A stretch of 64,000 nt of DNA from Youngiibacter multivorans (lineage in GTDB: Bacteria; Bacillota; Clostridia; Clostridiales; Clostridiaceae). The DNA lies in the NCBI RefSeq assembly GCF_017873395.1, contig NZ_JAGGKC010000003.1, forward strand, positions 62,001 to 126,000, written 5' to 3'. The translations under genes were made by a program, and so were the position numbers. Positions 42,985 through 51,511 of this stretch are shown here, piece by piece (within the stretch, counting starts at the first letter, position 1; each line of letters starts with the position of its first letter). Below the pieces are notes generated by a model. The model saw only the letters and a list, made by a program, of their open reading frames with translations. It ran no database searches and had not been told where the DNA came from.

Positions 42985-45345
42985 TCAAGGATTCTTCGGT
43001 TTGTTATCATTATTGTTGTTCCCTGCTGGTGGTACTACTACCGGGGCAAGGGGATCGGTAGGTTCGACAGGTATTGGCTCTGGCTCAACCGGCGGGATGT
43101 GTATTGTGCACAGCTCTGTTGGCTGAGTCCCATCGATGAAGAGGTCTGTCCTTGCAGTTCCAGCCGCTGTGCAGTAGTCATTCGGGATTGCACCGGATTC
43201 TGTACAGAACGAACCCTGTACGATTCCTCCTGGTCTCGTGATGTCCTTGACCGGAAGTCCCTCATGAAGGAATTTCATGATCTTGCCAAATGCAACCTGG
43301 GTGGCATAGGATGTCTGTACTGCCCGGGAGCCTGCCTTGTGAAGCTCTTCATGCGTATCGGAACCGATCCACATTGAAGCTGAATAATATGGGCTGAGAC
43401 CTGCAAACCAGGTGTCTATCCTTCCCTGGGATGTTCCTGTCTTTCCTGCGATTGGCATGCTTGTAAGCTTGGCATTAGGTACGTTCTTTTTCACAACGTC
43501 CTTCATTATGTCATAAAGGATGTAAGCTGTCTGTGGCTTGATGACCTGCCTTGATTCAGGCACATTCTCAAGGATCACGTTTCCGGATGCATCAGTTACC
43601 TTTGTATAGAGTATCGATTCTGTGACGATTCCGCTGTTTCCAAAGGCACCATAGGCAGTTGCAAGTATAAGTGGGTTTCCTCCATCCTTGCCGTCCTCAT
43701 GATTCGATCCGAGGGCGAGGGTAGATGCTCCAACATTCTCCGTATCCTTTGCATATATCATTCCAAACTTCTCACCATAGCTCTGGGAAGTCTGTTTTCC
43801 TACGACTGAAAAGGTCCTGACTGATACGGTGTTGTATGAATTTACTATGGCGGTGCGTATGTCCGTCATGCCTGTGTATTTGTTGTTGACGTTAAGTGGG
43901 CTAGCGGGGAAACCGAGACTCTTATATAGAGTCGCTTCAAGCTTAGTGTCATTTGCAGGACTTCCCAGCGTGATCTTGCCTGTATCGATTCCTGGTCCAT
44001 AAACGGCGAGAGGCTTTGTTGTGGAACCAATTGACCTGAGGACTGAATTTGTGAATGTAGGGGAGTAATAGGCCCTGTTATAGCCTGAGGCTGCATCCTG
44101 GTTCCTTCCTCCAACTATGACCTGAACCTGTCCAGTCTTATAGTCCACAGCTGAAAAAGCTGCCTGTGCTTCAGTAGTAATCTTTTCCTCAACCCACCTT
44201 GAGCCATCGTTAAGGGTCTTGACCTTGCTCTCCGGATCTGCTGCAGTTGCTTCCCTGAGCTCCGGCTTATCGTATTCGCTCTTGATGTTATTGAAGTCAT
44301 TGAGTATTGACTGCGCATAATCCTGTGCAGCCCTGTTCATGGTGGAGTGTATAGTGAGGCCTCCGTAGCTTAACAGCTCATTGATTTCCTCGTCGGTCAG
44401 ACCATTCTTTTCCTTGAGGTCTGCCTTGACCTGGTCGATTACAGGCCTGGTGAAATATTCATAGTTGTACTTGTCAGTTATGAGCATGGTCTGGTTGAAG
44501 GCAATCCCGGTGGCGTCAAGCTCAGATATTGCTGTATCATATTCCACCTGGGTGATCTTATCATTCCTGAGCATAGCCTGAAGTACGAGCTTTGTCCTGT
44601 TGATGTACTTTGCAGGATTGGCCTTTGAGCTGTCTGAAAACGCATAGTAAACAGATGGGCTCTGTGTCGTACCTGCAATATATGCAGCTTCTATCAGAGC
44701 CAGGTCCTTTGCACTCTTTGAGAAGTACTGCCTAGCAGCAGCTTCTACTCCGTTAGCCTTTCCGCCGAGGAAAATACCATTCATGTAAGTCTCGAGGATC
44801 TGTTCCTTTGAAAGGACCTTTTCAGCCTCGAGGGCCATGAATATTTCCTTTATCTTCCTTGTATATTCCTTGTCCCTGGTGAGGAATGTGTTCTTTATTA
44901 TCTGCTGGGTTAGGGTTGATCCGCCCTGCATACTTCTGTTTCCGGTTATTCTTCCGACCACATCCTGAATAACGACACTAATAGTCCTTCTGTAGTCAAC
45001 GCCGTTATGCTTGTAGAACCTCTCGTCTTCAATTGATATGAAGGCGTTCTGCAGAGTAGTCCCCATTTCTTCAAGGGAAACCGGGAACCTCACCTCATCA
45101 GTGTGGATGATGTCATACTGCGTACCAGTCGAGTCAAGGATGACGGAAGGCTGGTTCTGGTGAATAAATTTTGCAGCGTTCAGTTCAGGGGCATCCTCCG
45201 CAATGGCAAGGCTTATCTTGGCGGCATACAATCCACCTACAAGTGTCGCAACCACAAGAGCTATGAAAAGGAATTTTATTGTTTTTATGACCATCGTGAA
45301 TCCGCTAGTTTTTGCGTTCACCCTTCTTTTGGGCTTTCCATTCAT
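42985..45345 (-). CDS. Class A penicillin-binding protein (transglycosylase/transpeptidase)
   Basis: Bifunctional cell-wall synthase anchored by one N-terminal membrane helix (IKFLFIALVVATLVGGLYAA). The GT51 domain shows EDERFYKHNGVDYRR and GGSTLTQQIIKN. The transpeptidase domain shows SXXK as STTK, SXN as SYN and KTGT. The 786-residue chain ends in a Pro/Asn-rich tail (VEPTDPLAPVVVPPAGNNN). GGAGG lies 13 bases upstream of the ATG, longer than usual. Its extended -10 box lies in the IS-duplicated repeat. Confidence 0.95.
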   Translation of the reverse strand: MNGKPKRRVNAKTSGFTMVIKTIKFLFIALVVATLVGGLYAAKISLAIAEDAPELNAAKFIHQNQPSVILDSTGTQYDIIHTDEVRFPVSLEEMGTTLQNAFISIEDERFYKHNGVDYRRTISVVIQDVVGRITGNRSMQGGSTLTQQIIKNTFLTRDKEYTRKIKEIFMALEAEKVLSKEQILETYMNGIFLGGKANGVEAAARQYFSKSAKDLALIEAAYIAGTTQSPSVYYAFSDSSKANPAKYINRTKLVLQAMLRNDKITQVEYDTAISELDATGIAFNQTMLITDKYNYEYFTRPVIDQVKADLKEKNGLTDEEINELLSYGGLTIHSTMNRAAQDYAQSILNDFNNIKSEYDKPELREATAADPESKVKTLNDGSRWVEEKITTEAQAAFSAVDYKTGQVQVIVGGRNQDAASGYNRAYYSPTFTNSVLRSIGSTTKPLAVYGPGIDTGKITLGSPANDTKLEATLYKSLGFPASPLNVNNKYTGMTDIRTAIVNSYNTVSVRTFSVVGKQTSQSYGEKFGMIYAKDTENVGASTLALGSNHEDGKDGGNPLILATAYGAFGNSGIVTESILYTKVTDASGNVILENVPESRQVIKPQTAYILYDIMKDVVKKNVPNAKLTSMPIAGKTGTSQGRIDTWFAGLSPYYSASMWIGSDTHEELHKAGSRAVQTSYATQVAFGKIMKFLHEGLPVKDITRPGGIVQGSFCTESGAIPNDYCTAAGTARTDLFIDGTQPTELCTIHIPPVEPEPIPVEPTDPLAPVVVPPAGNNNNDNKPKNP

Positions 45346-45380
45346 ACTTTGAAAACAACCTCCATTGAAATTTATAAACC

Positions 45381-45389
45381 ATTATATCA
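45381..45389 (-). promoter_or_regulatory. Extended -10 promoter of the PBP gene
   Basis: On the minus strand TGATATAAT is a perfect -10 with the TGn extension, about 35 bases before the PBP ATG. The -35 region is poor. It lies at the edge of the 98-bp repeat, so the IS insertion preserved it and placed a second copy at the far end of the IS (47429-47437). Confidence 0.65.
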
Positions 45390-45478
45390 TAAAAGATGCC
45401 GCACCTTAAGGAACGGCATCTTTAGAAAATCTTAATATTTAGTGGGATTTTCAGAATATTCTACTGCCAGTTGAAGAC
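45381..45478. repeat. Left 98-bp direct repeat (target duplication of the IS)
   Basis: These 98 bases are identical to 47429-47526. They contain the PBP -10 box, a terminator hairpin (AAAGATGCCG/CGGCATCTTT) and a fossil copy of the last codons and stop of hpt. Flanking bases differ on the outer sides, so the repeat length is exact or within one base. Confidence 0.95.
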
Positions 45479-45513
45479 GGGAGTTTGACACTTCCTCAAA
45501 TTGAACAAATCTC

Positions 45514-45545
45514 AAAAGTCTTTGGATTCAAGGACTTTTTTCTTT
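45514..45545 (+). terminator. Hairpin inside the left end of the IS
   Basis: AAAGTC-TTG and CAA-GACTTT arms with GATT loop, followed by a long T run. It lies upstream of the transposase and would stop read-in transcription from outside, a common self-limiting device of IS elements. Confidence 0.7.
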
Positions 45546-45620
45546 TTTTGTGTCAAATTTGATCTCTATATATTGCGTAATGTGTCGTAATGTGTTACAA
45601 TATATAGGGGTGAATGAATT

Positions 45621-47351
45621 ATGAGATTGACCATTTCCAAATCTCCTAACGCTACAAATATCTTCGTAATTGAGGATGTCAAAGAAAACGGCAAGCGAAC
45701 TACCCGTGTTGTGGAGTCTTTAGGCTCTGTCAAAGAATTGGAAGCTAAGCTCAACGGCCAGGACCCAATAGAATGGGCACAGGCCTATGTCAAGGAGCTC
45801 AATGAGAAGAAGAGCCAGGATCAGGAAACTGTAATCCAGAAGCTCTCCACTGCAAAGCAGATTCCAAAAGAGAAGATCAACAAGGTGCAAAGCGGATATC
45901 TGTTCCTCCAGAGCATCTACACTGGTTTGGAACTGGACAAGATATGCCATTCCATTTCCAGTGAGACGAAAACTGAATACAACCTGGACTCCATACTTTC
46001 CAGGCTGCTATATACGAGGATCTTAAACCCTTCATCCAAGCGCTCATCTTACGAAGCCAGCCTTAATTACATTGAACCGCCTGATTTCTCGTTGCATCAG
46101 GTTTACAGGGCTTTGAGCCTACTTAGCCAGAACATTGAAAAGATTGAGATGCAGGTGTACAAGAACAGTCTCCAGCTAGCGGAGAGGAATACTAAAGTCC
46201 TCTACTACGACTGCACCAATTACTTTTTTGAGATAGAAGAAGAGGATTCACTCCGCAAATATGGTGTTGGGAAGCAGCATCAGCCCAATCCATTGGTTCA
46301 GATGGGATTGTTCATGGATGGAAGCGGAATGCCTCTGGCATTTTGTATAGATGAGGGATCAAAAAATGAGCAGAATACACTGACACCACTGGAAAAGAGG
46401 ATAATCAAGGATTTCAATCTTTCCGAGTTCATTGTCTGCACTGATGCCGGCTTGGGCAGCACTGACAACCGCAAGTTCAACAACAAGCAGAATCGCTCCT
46501 ACATAGTCACCCAATCCATCAAGAGACTGAAAGCTCACCTGAAGGAATGGGCGCTTGATCCAACAGGTTGGCATCTGCCCAATGTCGACGCGGACATAGA
46601 TATCCGGAGAGTAAGCGACTTGTCCAGCAATACACGTATCTACTACAAGGAACGATGGATCAACGAAGATGGACTGTCGCAGAGATTGATTGTCACCTAC
46701 TCCCCCAAGTACAAGAACTACATGAGGACTATCCGAGGCAGGCAGATCGAAAGGGCCCAGGCACTGGCTGACAAGCCGGCCAAGCTCAAGCAGAAGCGAA
46801 GCAATGACCCAAAGAGGTTCCTTAGTTCTACCCACTGCACTCAGGATGGGGAAATTGCACAAAAAGAACTAGTCCGTCTTGATGTTGACCGAATAGCCAA
46901 TGAGGAACAATATGACGGGTTCTATGGGGTATGCACGAACCTGGAAGGCGATGTGGATGACATACTTAAAATCAATCGAAGAAGGTGGGAAATTGAAGAG
47001 TCCTTCCGGGTCCTGAAGACAGAATTCAAGGCGAGACCAGTGCACCTTTCAAGAGAAGACCGCATCAGGGCCCACTTCCTGACATGCTTCCTGTCACTGC
47101 TGATACTGAGGATACTGGAGCAGAAGATTGAAAATAAGTACACAGTTCCTGAGATCATCACTACTTTGAGAGATATGGAGATGGTTCCCATAAAGTCCAA
47201 GGGATACATTCCGGCATACACAAGGACAGATCTGACAGACACATTGCATGAGAAGTTCGGATTCCAGACTGACCGCGAAGTGCTGACACAAAATATGATG
47301 AAAAAAATTATTCAACACACCGAAAACCCAAAAACATTACGCAAAAAATAG
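45621..47351 (+). CDS. IS1634-family DDE transposase
   Basis: The 576-residue transposase has an N-terminal domain (MRLTISKSPNATNIFVIED) and a DDE catalytic domain of the IS4 superfamily: first Asp in VLYYDCTNYFFE (near residue 197), second Asp in IVCTDAGLGS (near 275), and the Glu in RRRWEIEESFRVLKTEF (near 457). AGGGGTGAATGAATT precedes the ATG. Codon use is similar to the host. The frame is uninterrupted. Confidence 0.95.
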   Translation: MRLTISKSPNATNIFVIEDVKENGKRTTRVVESLGSVKELEAKLNGQDPIEWAQAYVKELNEKKSQDQETVIQKLSTAKQIPKEKINKVQSGYLFLQSIYTGLELDKICHSISSETKTEYNLDSILSRLLYTRILNPSSKRSSYEASLNYIEPPDFSLHQVYRALSLLSQNIEKIEMQVYKNSLQLAERNTKVLYYDCTNYFFEIEEEDSLRKYGVGKQHQPNPLVQMGLFMDGSGMPLAFCIDEGSKNEQNTLTPLEKRIIKDFNLSEFIVCTDAGLGSTDNRKFNNKQNRSYIVTQSIKRLKAHLKEWALDPTGWHLPNVDADIDIRRVSDLSSNTRIYYKERWINEDGLSQRLIVTYSPKYKNYMRTIRGRQIERAQALADKPAKLKQKRSNDPKRFLSSTHCTQDGEIAQKELVRLDVDRIANEEQYDGFYGVCTNLEGDVDDILKINRRRWEIEESFRVLKTEFKARPVHLSREDRIRAHFLTCFLSLLILRILEQKIENKYTVPEIITTLRDMEMVPIKSKGYIPAYTRTDLTDTLHEKFGFQTDREVLTQNMMKKIIQHTENPKTLRKK

Positions 47352-47361
47352 CAAAATTGTA

Positions 47362-47404
47362 AAGCCCGGAAAACGCATAATATCAACGTTTTCCAGGCTT
47401 TTAT
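47362..47404 (+). terminator. Transposase terminator at the right end of the IS
   Basis: AAGCCCGGAAAACG and CGTTTTCCAGGCTT arms, one mismatch, followed by TTTA. Confidence 0.8.
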
Positions 47405-47428
47405 CGTCCTTAAAGTGTCAAAGACAGG

Positions 47429-47526
47429 ATTATATCATAAAAGATGCCGCACCTTAAGGAACGGCATCTTTAGAAAATCTTAATATTTAGTGGGATTTTC
47501 AGAATATTCTACTGCCAGTTGAAGAC
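47429..47526. repeat. Right 98-bp direct repeat
   Basis: Exact copy of 45381-45478. Here the repeat includes the functional last codons of hpt and its terminator. The embedded extended -10 (complement of 47429-47437) now faces leftwards into the IS, antisense to the transposase gene. Confidence 0.95.
47440..47471 (-). terminator. hpt terminator
   Basis: Perfect 10-bp arms AAAGATGCCG and CGGCATCTTT around a 12-base loop that is itself partly palindromic (CCTTAAGG). On the minus strand it ends in CTTTTAT. A duplicate is at 45392-45423. Confidence 0.8.
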
Positions 47527-48030
47527 AAACGGAATATTCCTGTAGTAGTCGCCGTAGTTGAGGCCATAACCAGCGACAAAAATATCGTCAATCACAAATC
47601 CGCAGAAGTCAGGTACTATTTCTACCCTTCTTCTTGATGGCTTGTCCAGGAGCGTACAGCATGTGGCTGCCTTTGCACCCTTTGCCATGACGTGCTTCAT
47701 GACAAAATCCATTGTGATTCCGGTATCTATGATGTCATCCACAACAAGAACGTTGAAGCCTTCAAGGTCATCCGCGATATCAGTGACTACTGTAACTCTG
47801 CCGGCTGTTTCCTCTCCATGGCCATAGGATGAAGTTGTCATGAATCCTATCTTTACCTCGGTATCCATGGCGCGGACCAGGTCAGCGGTAAAGATGAAGC
47901 TGCCTCTCAGGAGGGAGAGCACATAGAGCTTCTGGCCCTTGTACTTTTTTGTTATCTCTTCGCCGAGTTCCCTGATTCTTTCCTTTATTTCATCTGCCGA
48001 TATCAATACATTCATCTTTTTATCTTCCAT
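47509..48030 (-). CDS. hpt: Hypoxanthine phosphoribosyltransferase
   Basis: Purine salvage enzyme converting hypoxanthine or guanine to IMP or GMP. The 173-residue product has the PRPP-binding motif VLVVDDIIDTGIT, the VLSLLRGSFIFTADL loop and the C-terminal DDIFVAGYGLNYGDYYRNIPFV. GGAGGTTCAC precedes the ATG. The IS inserted just past this gene; because the target duplication includes its last codons and terminator, the gene remains complete. It was probably followed directly by the PBP gene before insertion. Confidence 0.96.
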   Translation of the reverse strand: MEDKKMNVLISADEIKERIRELGEEITKKYKGQKLYVLSLLRGSFIFTADLVRAMDTEVKIGFMTTSSYGHGEETAGRVTVVTDIADDLEGFNVLVVDDIIDTGITMDFVMKHVMAKGAKAATCCTLLDKPSRRRVEIVPDFCGFVIDDIFVAGYGLNYGDYYRNIPFVFNWQ

Positions 48031-48128
48031 GTGAACCTCCGCACTGTGCGTACACTGTAATTCTTGTACTAAATACTATATAATTAAAGGAAATATGTCA
48101 AGAATTTGGAAAAGAAGGAGGAAATCTT

Positions 48129-49919
48129 GTGATTTCAGGAAATATTGACGGGATCAGAAAAAGGATTCTGGATGAACTGGAGACTATATTCGAGATAAAG
48201 ACACCAAAATACCAGATAGCATCGCAGGAGATCACGGACCTCATATTAAGGCTGTCCGGGGAGACCGAAAGGGAGATATCTGTTGCAATCGACAGAAGGG
48301 GAAAGGTGCAGGAAGTCACAATAGGCGACTCCAGCAGCGTATCTCTGCCGCTTCTCGACGTTAAGGAAAGGAAGCTGTCGGGTACAAGGATAATTCATAC
48401 TCATCCTAACGGAAACCCAAGGCTTTCAGCCCTTGATGTCTCAGCCCTTGTGAAGATGAAGCTGGACTGCATTGCAGCCATAGGACTTGGTGAAGAGCCG
48501 ACAATGGTGTTAGGCTTCCTTACTGTCGATGAAGGAAGGCTTGCAGCACAGGCTACGCAGCCGATGGACATTCAGTCAGCTTTGTCATTTGACATTCTGG
48601 ACAGGATTACTTTCAATGAAACCCTCATGAAGCAGGGAGAAAGCATATCGGAGCCTGAAGAACGGGCAGTACTTGTTGGAATAGATACCGAGGATAGTCT
48701 CGAGGAGCTTAGGGAACTTGCCAAAGCCTGCAACCTGCCGGTTGCGGATATTGTGATCCAGAACAGGGAGAGGCCTGACAATGCCTTCTTTGTAGGAAGC
48801 GGAAAGGTCAGGGAAATTGGTGAGAGGCTGCAGCTGACAAGGAGCAACGTGGTCATATTCGACGATGAGCTTACTGGAACCCAGATAAGGAACCTCGAAG
48901 AGCAGCTCGGAGTGAAGGTAATCGACAGGACGACGCTCATTCTTGAGATATTCGCAAGACGCGCCAGATCCAGGGAGGCAAAGCTGCAGGTGGAGCTTGC
49001 CCAGCTGAAGTACAGGATGAACAGGCTTATAGGCCTTGGAACGGTGATGTCGAGGACTGGCGGAGGAATCGGTACAAAGGGACCAGGTGAGACTAAGCTT
49101 GAGATAGACAGGAGAAGGATAAGGGAGAAGGTTACAGACCTTACAAGGGAACTGACGAAGATTACCGGTGTCAGGGAAGTCCAGAGGGAGAACCGTGAAA
49201 CAAATGAAATCCAGAAGGTTTCTCTTGTAGGATACACAAATGCTGGCAAGAGCACTCTAAGGAACGCTCTATACGAGATATCTTCCAAGGACTCAGTCGT
49301 CAAAGAGAAGGTCTTCGAAGCCGACATGCTTTTCGCGACCCTTGATACGACAACCAGGGCCATAGCTCTTAGGGACAAGCGGATCATAACCCTTACAGAC
49401 ACAGTCGGATTTGTAAGGAAGCTTCCCCATGACATTATAGAAGCATTTAAATCAACTCTTGAAGAGGTGGTCTTTTCAGACCTGCTTGTGCATGTCATCG
49501 ACGCATCCTCGGATGATGCCTATAAACAGGCGATTACTGTAGACAGCGTCCTTGAAGAAATTGGATGCGGAGACAAGGATACGATAATTGCACTGAATAA
49601 GGTGGACAAGGGTCTGAGCTTTGTAGTGGATGACATACGTGAGCTCTATGAGGGCAAGCACAAGATCATCGAAATATCCGCAAAGAACGGCAAGAACCTT
49701 GAGCTGATCCTTGATATGATCATGGAAACTCTGCCGAGGACCCATAGCGCAATCGAGGTACTTGTGCCCTACAGCGAACAGAAGCTGCTCTCTTCAATAA
49801 GGGCAAGAGGAACAGTGATTGCGGAGGAATACAGGGAAGATGGAACATATGTAAAGGCCGAGGTGCCTGACAGGGACCTCTATATGTATGAGAAATTCCT
49901 GATCGGAGGAAATGAATGA
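48129..49919 (+). CDS. hflX: GTPase HflX with an N-terminal JAMM-like motif
   Basis: HflX is a ribosome-associated GTPase that splits stalled ribosomes. The 596-residue protein has an HflX N-domain (EERAVLVGIDTEDS from about residue 176), the GGGIGTKGPGETKLE signature and G motifs GYTNAGKST, DTVGFVRKLP and NKVD. It is about 170 residues longer at the N-terminus than E. coli HflX. This extension carries IIHTHPNGNPRLSALD, an HxH-(x7)-S-(x2)-D pattern (His 90, His 92, Ser 100, Asp 103) as in JAMM metalloproteases. GTG at 48129 follows AAGGAGG. Confidence 0.92.
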   Translation: MISGNIDGIRKRILDELETIFEIKTPKYQIASQEITDLILRLSGETEREISVAIDRRGKVQEVTIGDSSSVSLPLLDVKERKLSGTRIIHTHPNGNPRLSALDVSALVKMKLDCIAAIGLGEEPTMVLGFLTVDEGRLAAQATQPMDIQSALSFDILDRITFNETLMKQGESISEPEERAVLVGIDTEDSLEELRELAKACNLPVADIVIQNRERPDNAFFVGSGKVREIGERLQLTRSNVVIFDDELTGTQIRNLEEQLGVKVIDRTTLILEIFARRARSREAKLQVELAQLKYRMNRLIGLGTVMSRTGGGIGTKGPGETKLEIDRRRIREKVTDLTRELTKITGVREVQRENRETNEIQKVSLVGYTNAGKSTLRNALYEISSKDSVVKEKVFEADMLFATLDTTTRAIALRDKRIITLTDTVGFVRKLPHDIIEAFKSTLEEVVFSDLLVHVIDASSDDAYKQAITVDSVLEEIGCGDKDTIIALNKVDKGLSFVVDDIRELYEGKHKIIEISAKNGKNLELILDMIMETLPRTHSAIEVLVPYSEQKLLSSIRARGTVIAEEYREDGTYVKAEVPDRDLYMYEKFLIGGNE

Positions 49920-50809
49920 AGAACCTGATTTTGGAATATCAGAAGGCATACCAGAATGTCGCACAGGCTCTCGAAGCCAACCATGAGGTTCTGGGTGCGT
50001 TCGTCTTCGGCAGCATGGTTACAGGAGACCTCTGGGAAAATTCCGATATTGATTTTTTTGTGATAATGAGGGAAGCCGAAGGCGGAATTAGAAATGTCTA
50101 CTCCACAGAGTTCGGCGTGCCCGTGCACCTTAAGGTCATTTCAAAGGAAGAATTCCTGAACCTTAAGGGGTTCAGGGTGAAGGGCAGCTATATGCACAGG
50201 ATATTCTCTTCTTCGAAGATAGTTTTTTCCAAGGACGAGGAAATAAGGGCAAAGTATAATGATGAAAGATTCTATCCTGATATGGACAGAAGGAAATGGA
50301 CGCTCTCATACCTTGGAAGGTTGATAAAGACAATAGATTCAACAGAGAAGTTCCTTGTTGGATCCAACCTGTTCGGAGCATTCAGGACGCTCATAGATTC
50401 CATGGAGCTGTACGCTTCGGTATATGTGAATTCAAGGGGCTATATGATATCAAAGGATACATTGTCAATGGCTGCGAACCTTGACAGGGAATTTGACAGG
50501 CAGTTCAGGATACTGGTCGGAGAGGGAGACCTTGAAACAAGGATAACCGAGGTCAACAGATATCTGAAGACCACGATCGACATGGAAATTCAGCAGGCAT
50601 CAGAAATTCTCCTGGCTTACCTCAGGGAAAATCCTGGATTCAAGAGCGCCAGGGAAATATCAAGGGATCCATTTTTCTCGGATTTTTCAATTGAGATGGA
50701 AGGGATACTCTCACTGCTCCATTCCAAGAACCTCCTTAAGATGGAGCTTCGGCCGGTAAAGACCTTCGAAAGAAGAGAACTGATCAGAGAGAATGTGTAC
50801 CAGATATAA
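49916..50809 (+). CDS. MNT-type nucleotidyltransferase-domain protein
   Basis: The 297-residue protein has the polymerase-beta-fold motif FGSMVTGDLWENSDIDFFVIM (GS...DxD) near residue 30, characteristic of minimal nucleotidyltransferases. An alpha-helical region of about 180 residues follows, as in antibiotic adenylyl-transferase-like or HEPN-containing fusions. The target is unknown. It overlaps the hflX stop by four bases and ends one base into the yigZ start, so the three genes form one unit. Confidence 0.78.
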   Translation: MKNLILEYQKAYQNVAQALEANHEVLGAFVFGSMVTGDLWENSDIDFFVIMREAEGGIRNVYSTEFGVPVHLKVISKEEFLNLKGFRVKGSYMHRIFSSSKIVFSKDEEIRAKYNDERFYPDMDRRKWTLSYLGRLIKTIDSTEKFLVGSNLFGAFRTLIDSMELYASVYVNSRGYMISKDTLSMAANLDREFDRQFRILVGEGDLETRITEVNRYLKTTIDMEIQQASEILLAYLRENPGFKSAREISRDPFFSDFSIEMEGILSLLHSKNLLKMELRPVKTFERRELIRENVYQI

Positions 50810-51459
50810 TGGGTTATAGGACGCTAAGGAACGAAGGGTCATCGGAGTTCACTGAAAAGAAATCAGTGTTCATCGGTTCCGGCAGGAGAGTGGAAACCGA
50901 GGAGGAAGCAAGGGCGTTCATAGACAAGGTGAGAAGCAGATATAAGGAAGCCAGGCACCATGTCTATGCGTATACCATAGGAGAAAATGAGAATATTCAA
51001 AGGTACAGCGACGATGGAGAGCCTCAGGGGACAGGAGGACTTCCGGTGCTTGATGTCATCAGGAAAAGTGGATTGAGAAATTCCGTCATTGTCGTGACCA
51101 GGTATTTCGGAGGTGTGCTGCTGGGTGCCAGCGGGCTGACCAGAGCATATATTAGAGGGGCGTCAGATGCGATTGGGGCATGCGGATCCGTTGAACGGGT
51201 GTATGGAAATGAAGTGAAGGTTAAGATAGCATATGAGCTCCTTGGTAAATTTCAGCATCTTCTCAGAGAGGACGGAATACACATCGAGGATACTGTATAT
51301 TCAGAGGATGTTGAAATCACTATATATCTGGAAGAAGAAAGGACGGCATGGCTGATATCCCGGCTGACAGAAGCGGCATCAGGTCGACTTGAGGTCAGGG
51401 CAGGGGAGAGGACTCTTTACTACAAGGAGGACGACAGGCTCTATATGGATATTGTATAG
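50809..51459 (+). CDS. yigZ: YigZ/IMPACT family protein
   Basis: The 216-residue protein has the IMPACT family motifs ARHHVYAYTIGENENIQRYSDDGEPQGTGG and VVTRYFGGVLLGASGLTRAY. In bacteria these proteins are linked to translation or stress, with poorly defined function. The second ferredoxin-like domain (VKIAYELLGKFQHLLREDG) is present. The start ATG overlaps the preceding TAA. Confidence 0.92.
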   Translation: MGYRTLRNEGSSEFTEKKSVFIGSGRRVETEEEARAFIDKVRSRYKEARHHVYAYTIGENENIQRYSDDGEPQGTGGLPVLDVIRKSGLRNSVIVVTRYFGGVLLGASGLTRAYIRGASDAIGACGSVERVYGNEVKVKIAYELLGKFQHLLREDGIHIEDTVYSEDVEITIYLEEERTAWLISRLTEAASGRLEVRAGERTLYYKEDDRLYMDIV

Positions 51460-51511
51460 ACCGGGGTCCATGTGGTATAATTCAGAGTCGTAAGAAACGG
51501 AGGAGATAGAT

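Larger units (their letters stand above)
45479..47428 (+). mobile_element. IS1634-family insertion sequence
   Basis: The element is about 1950 bp, with one transposase gene. Its ends share TTTGACACTT in inverted orientation (45484-45493 and the complement near 47413-47422); the outermost five or six bases match poorly. It is flanked by 98-bp exact direct repeats. The IS1634 family is known for unusually long and variable target duplications, so family and repeat length agree. The transposase frame is intact, and repeat copies are identical, suggesting recent insertion. Confidence 0.92.

Noticed and set aside
45381..47526. The 98-bp repeats as att sites of an integrative element
   Set aside because: There is no integrase; the interval holds only an IS transposase with inverted ends, and IS1634-type elements make such long duplications.
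48572..49498. A 308-codon minus-strand ORF opposite hflX
   Set aside because: Low-complexity Ser/Val/Leu frame antisense to conserved GTPase motifs.
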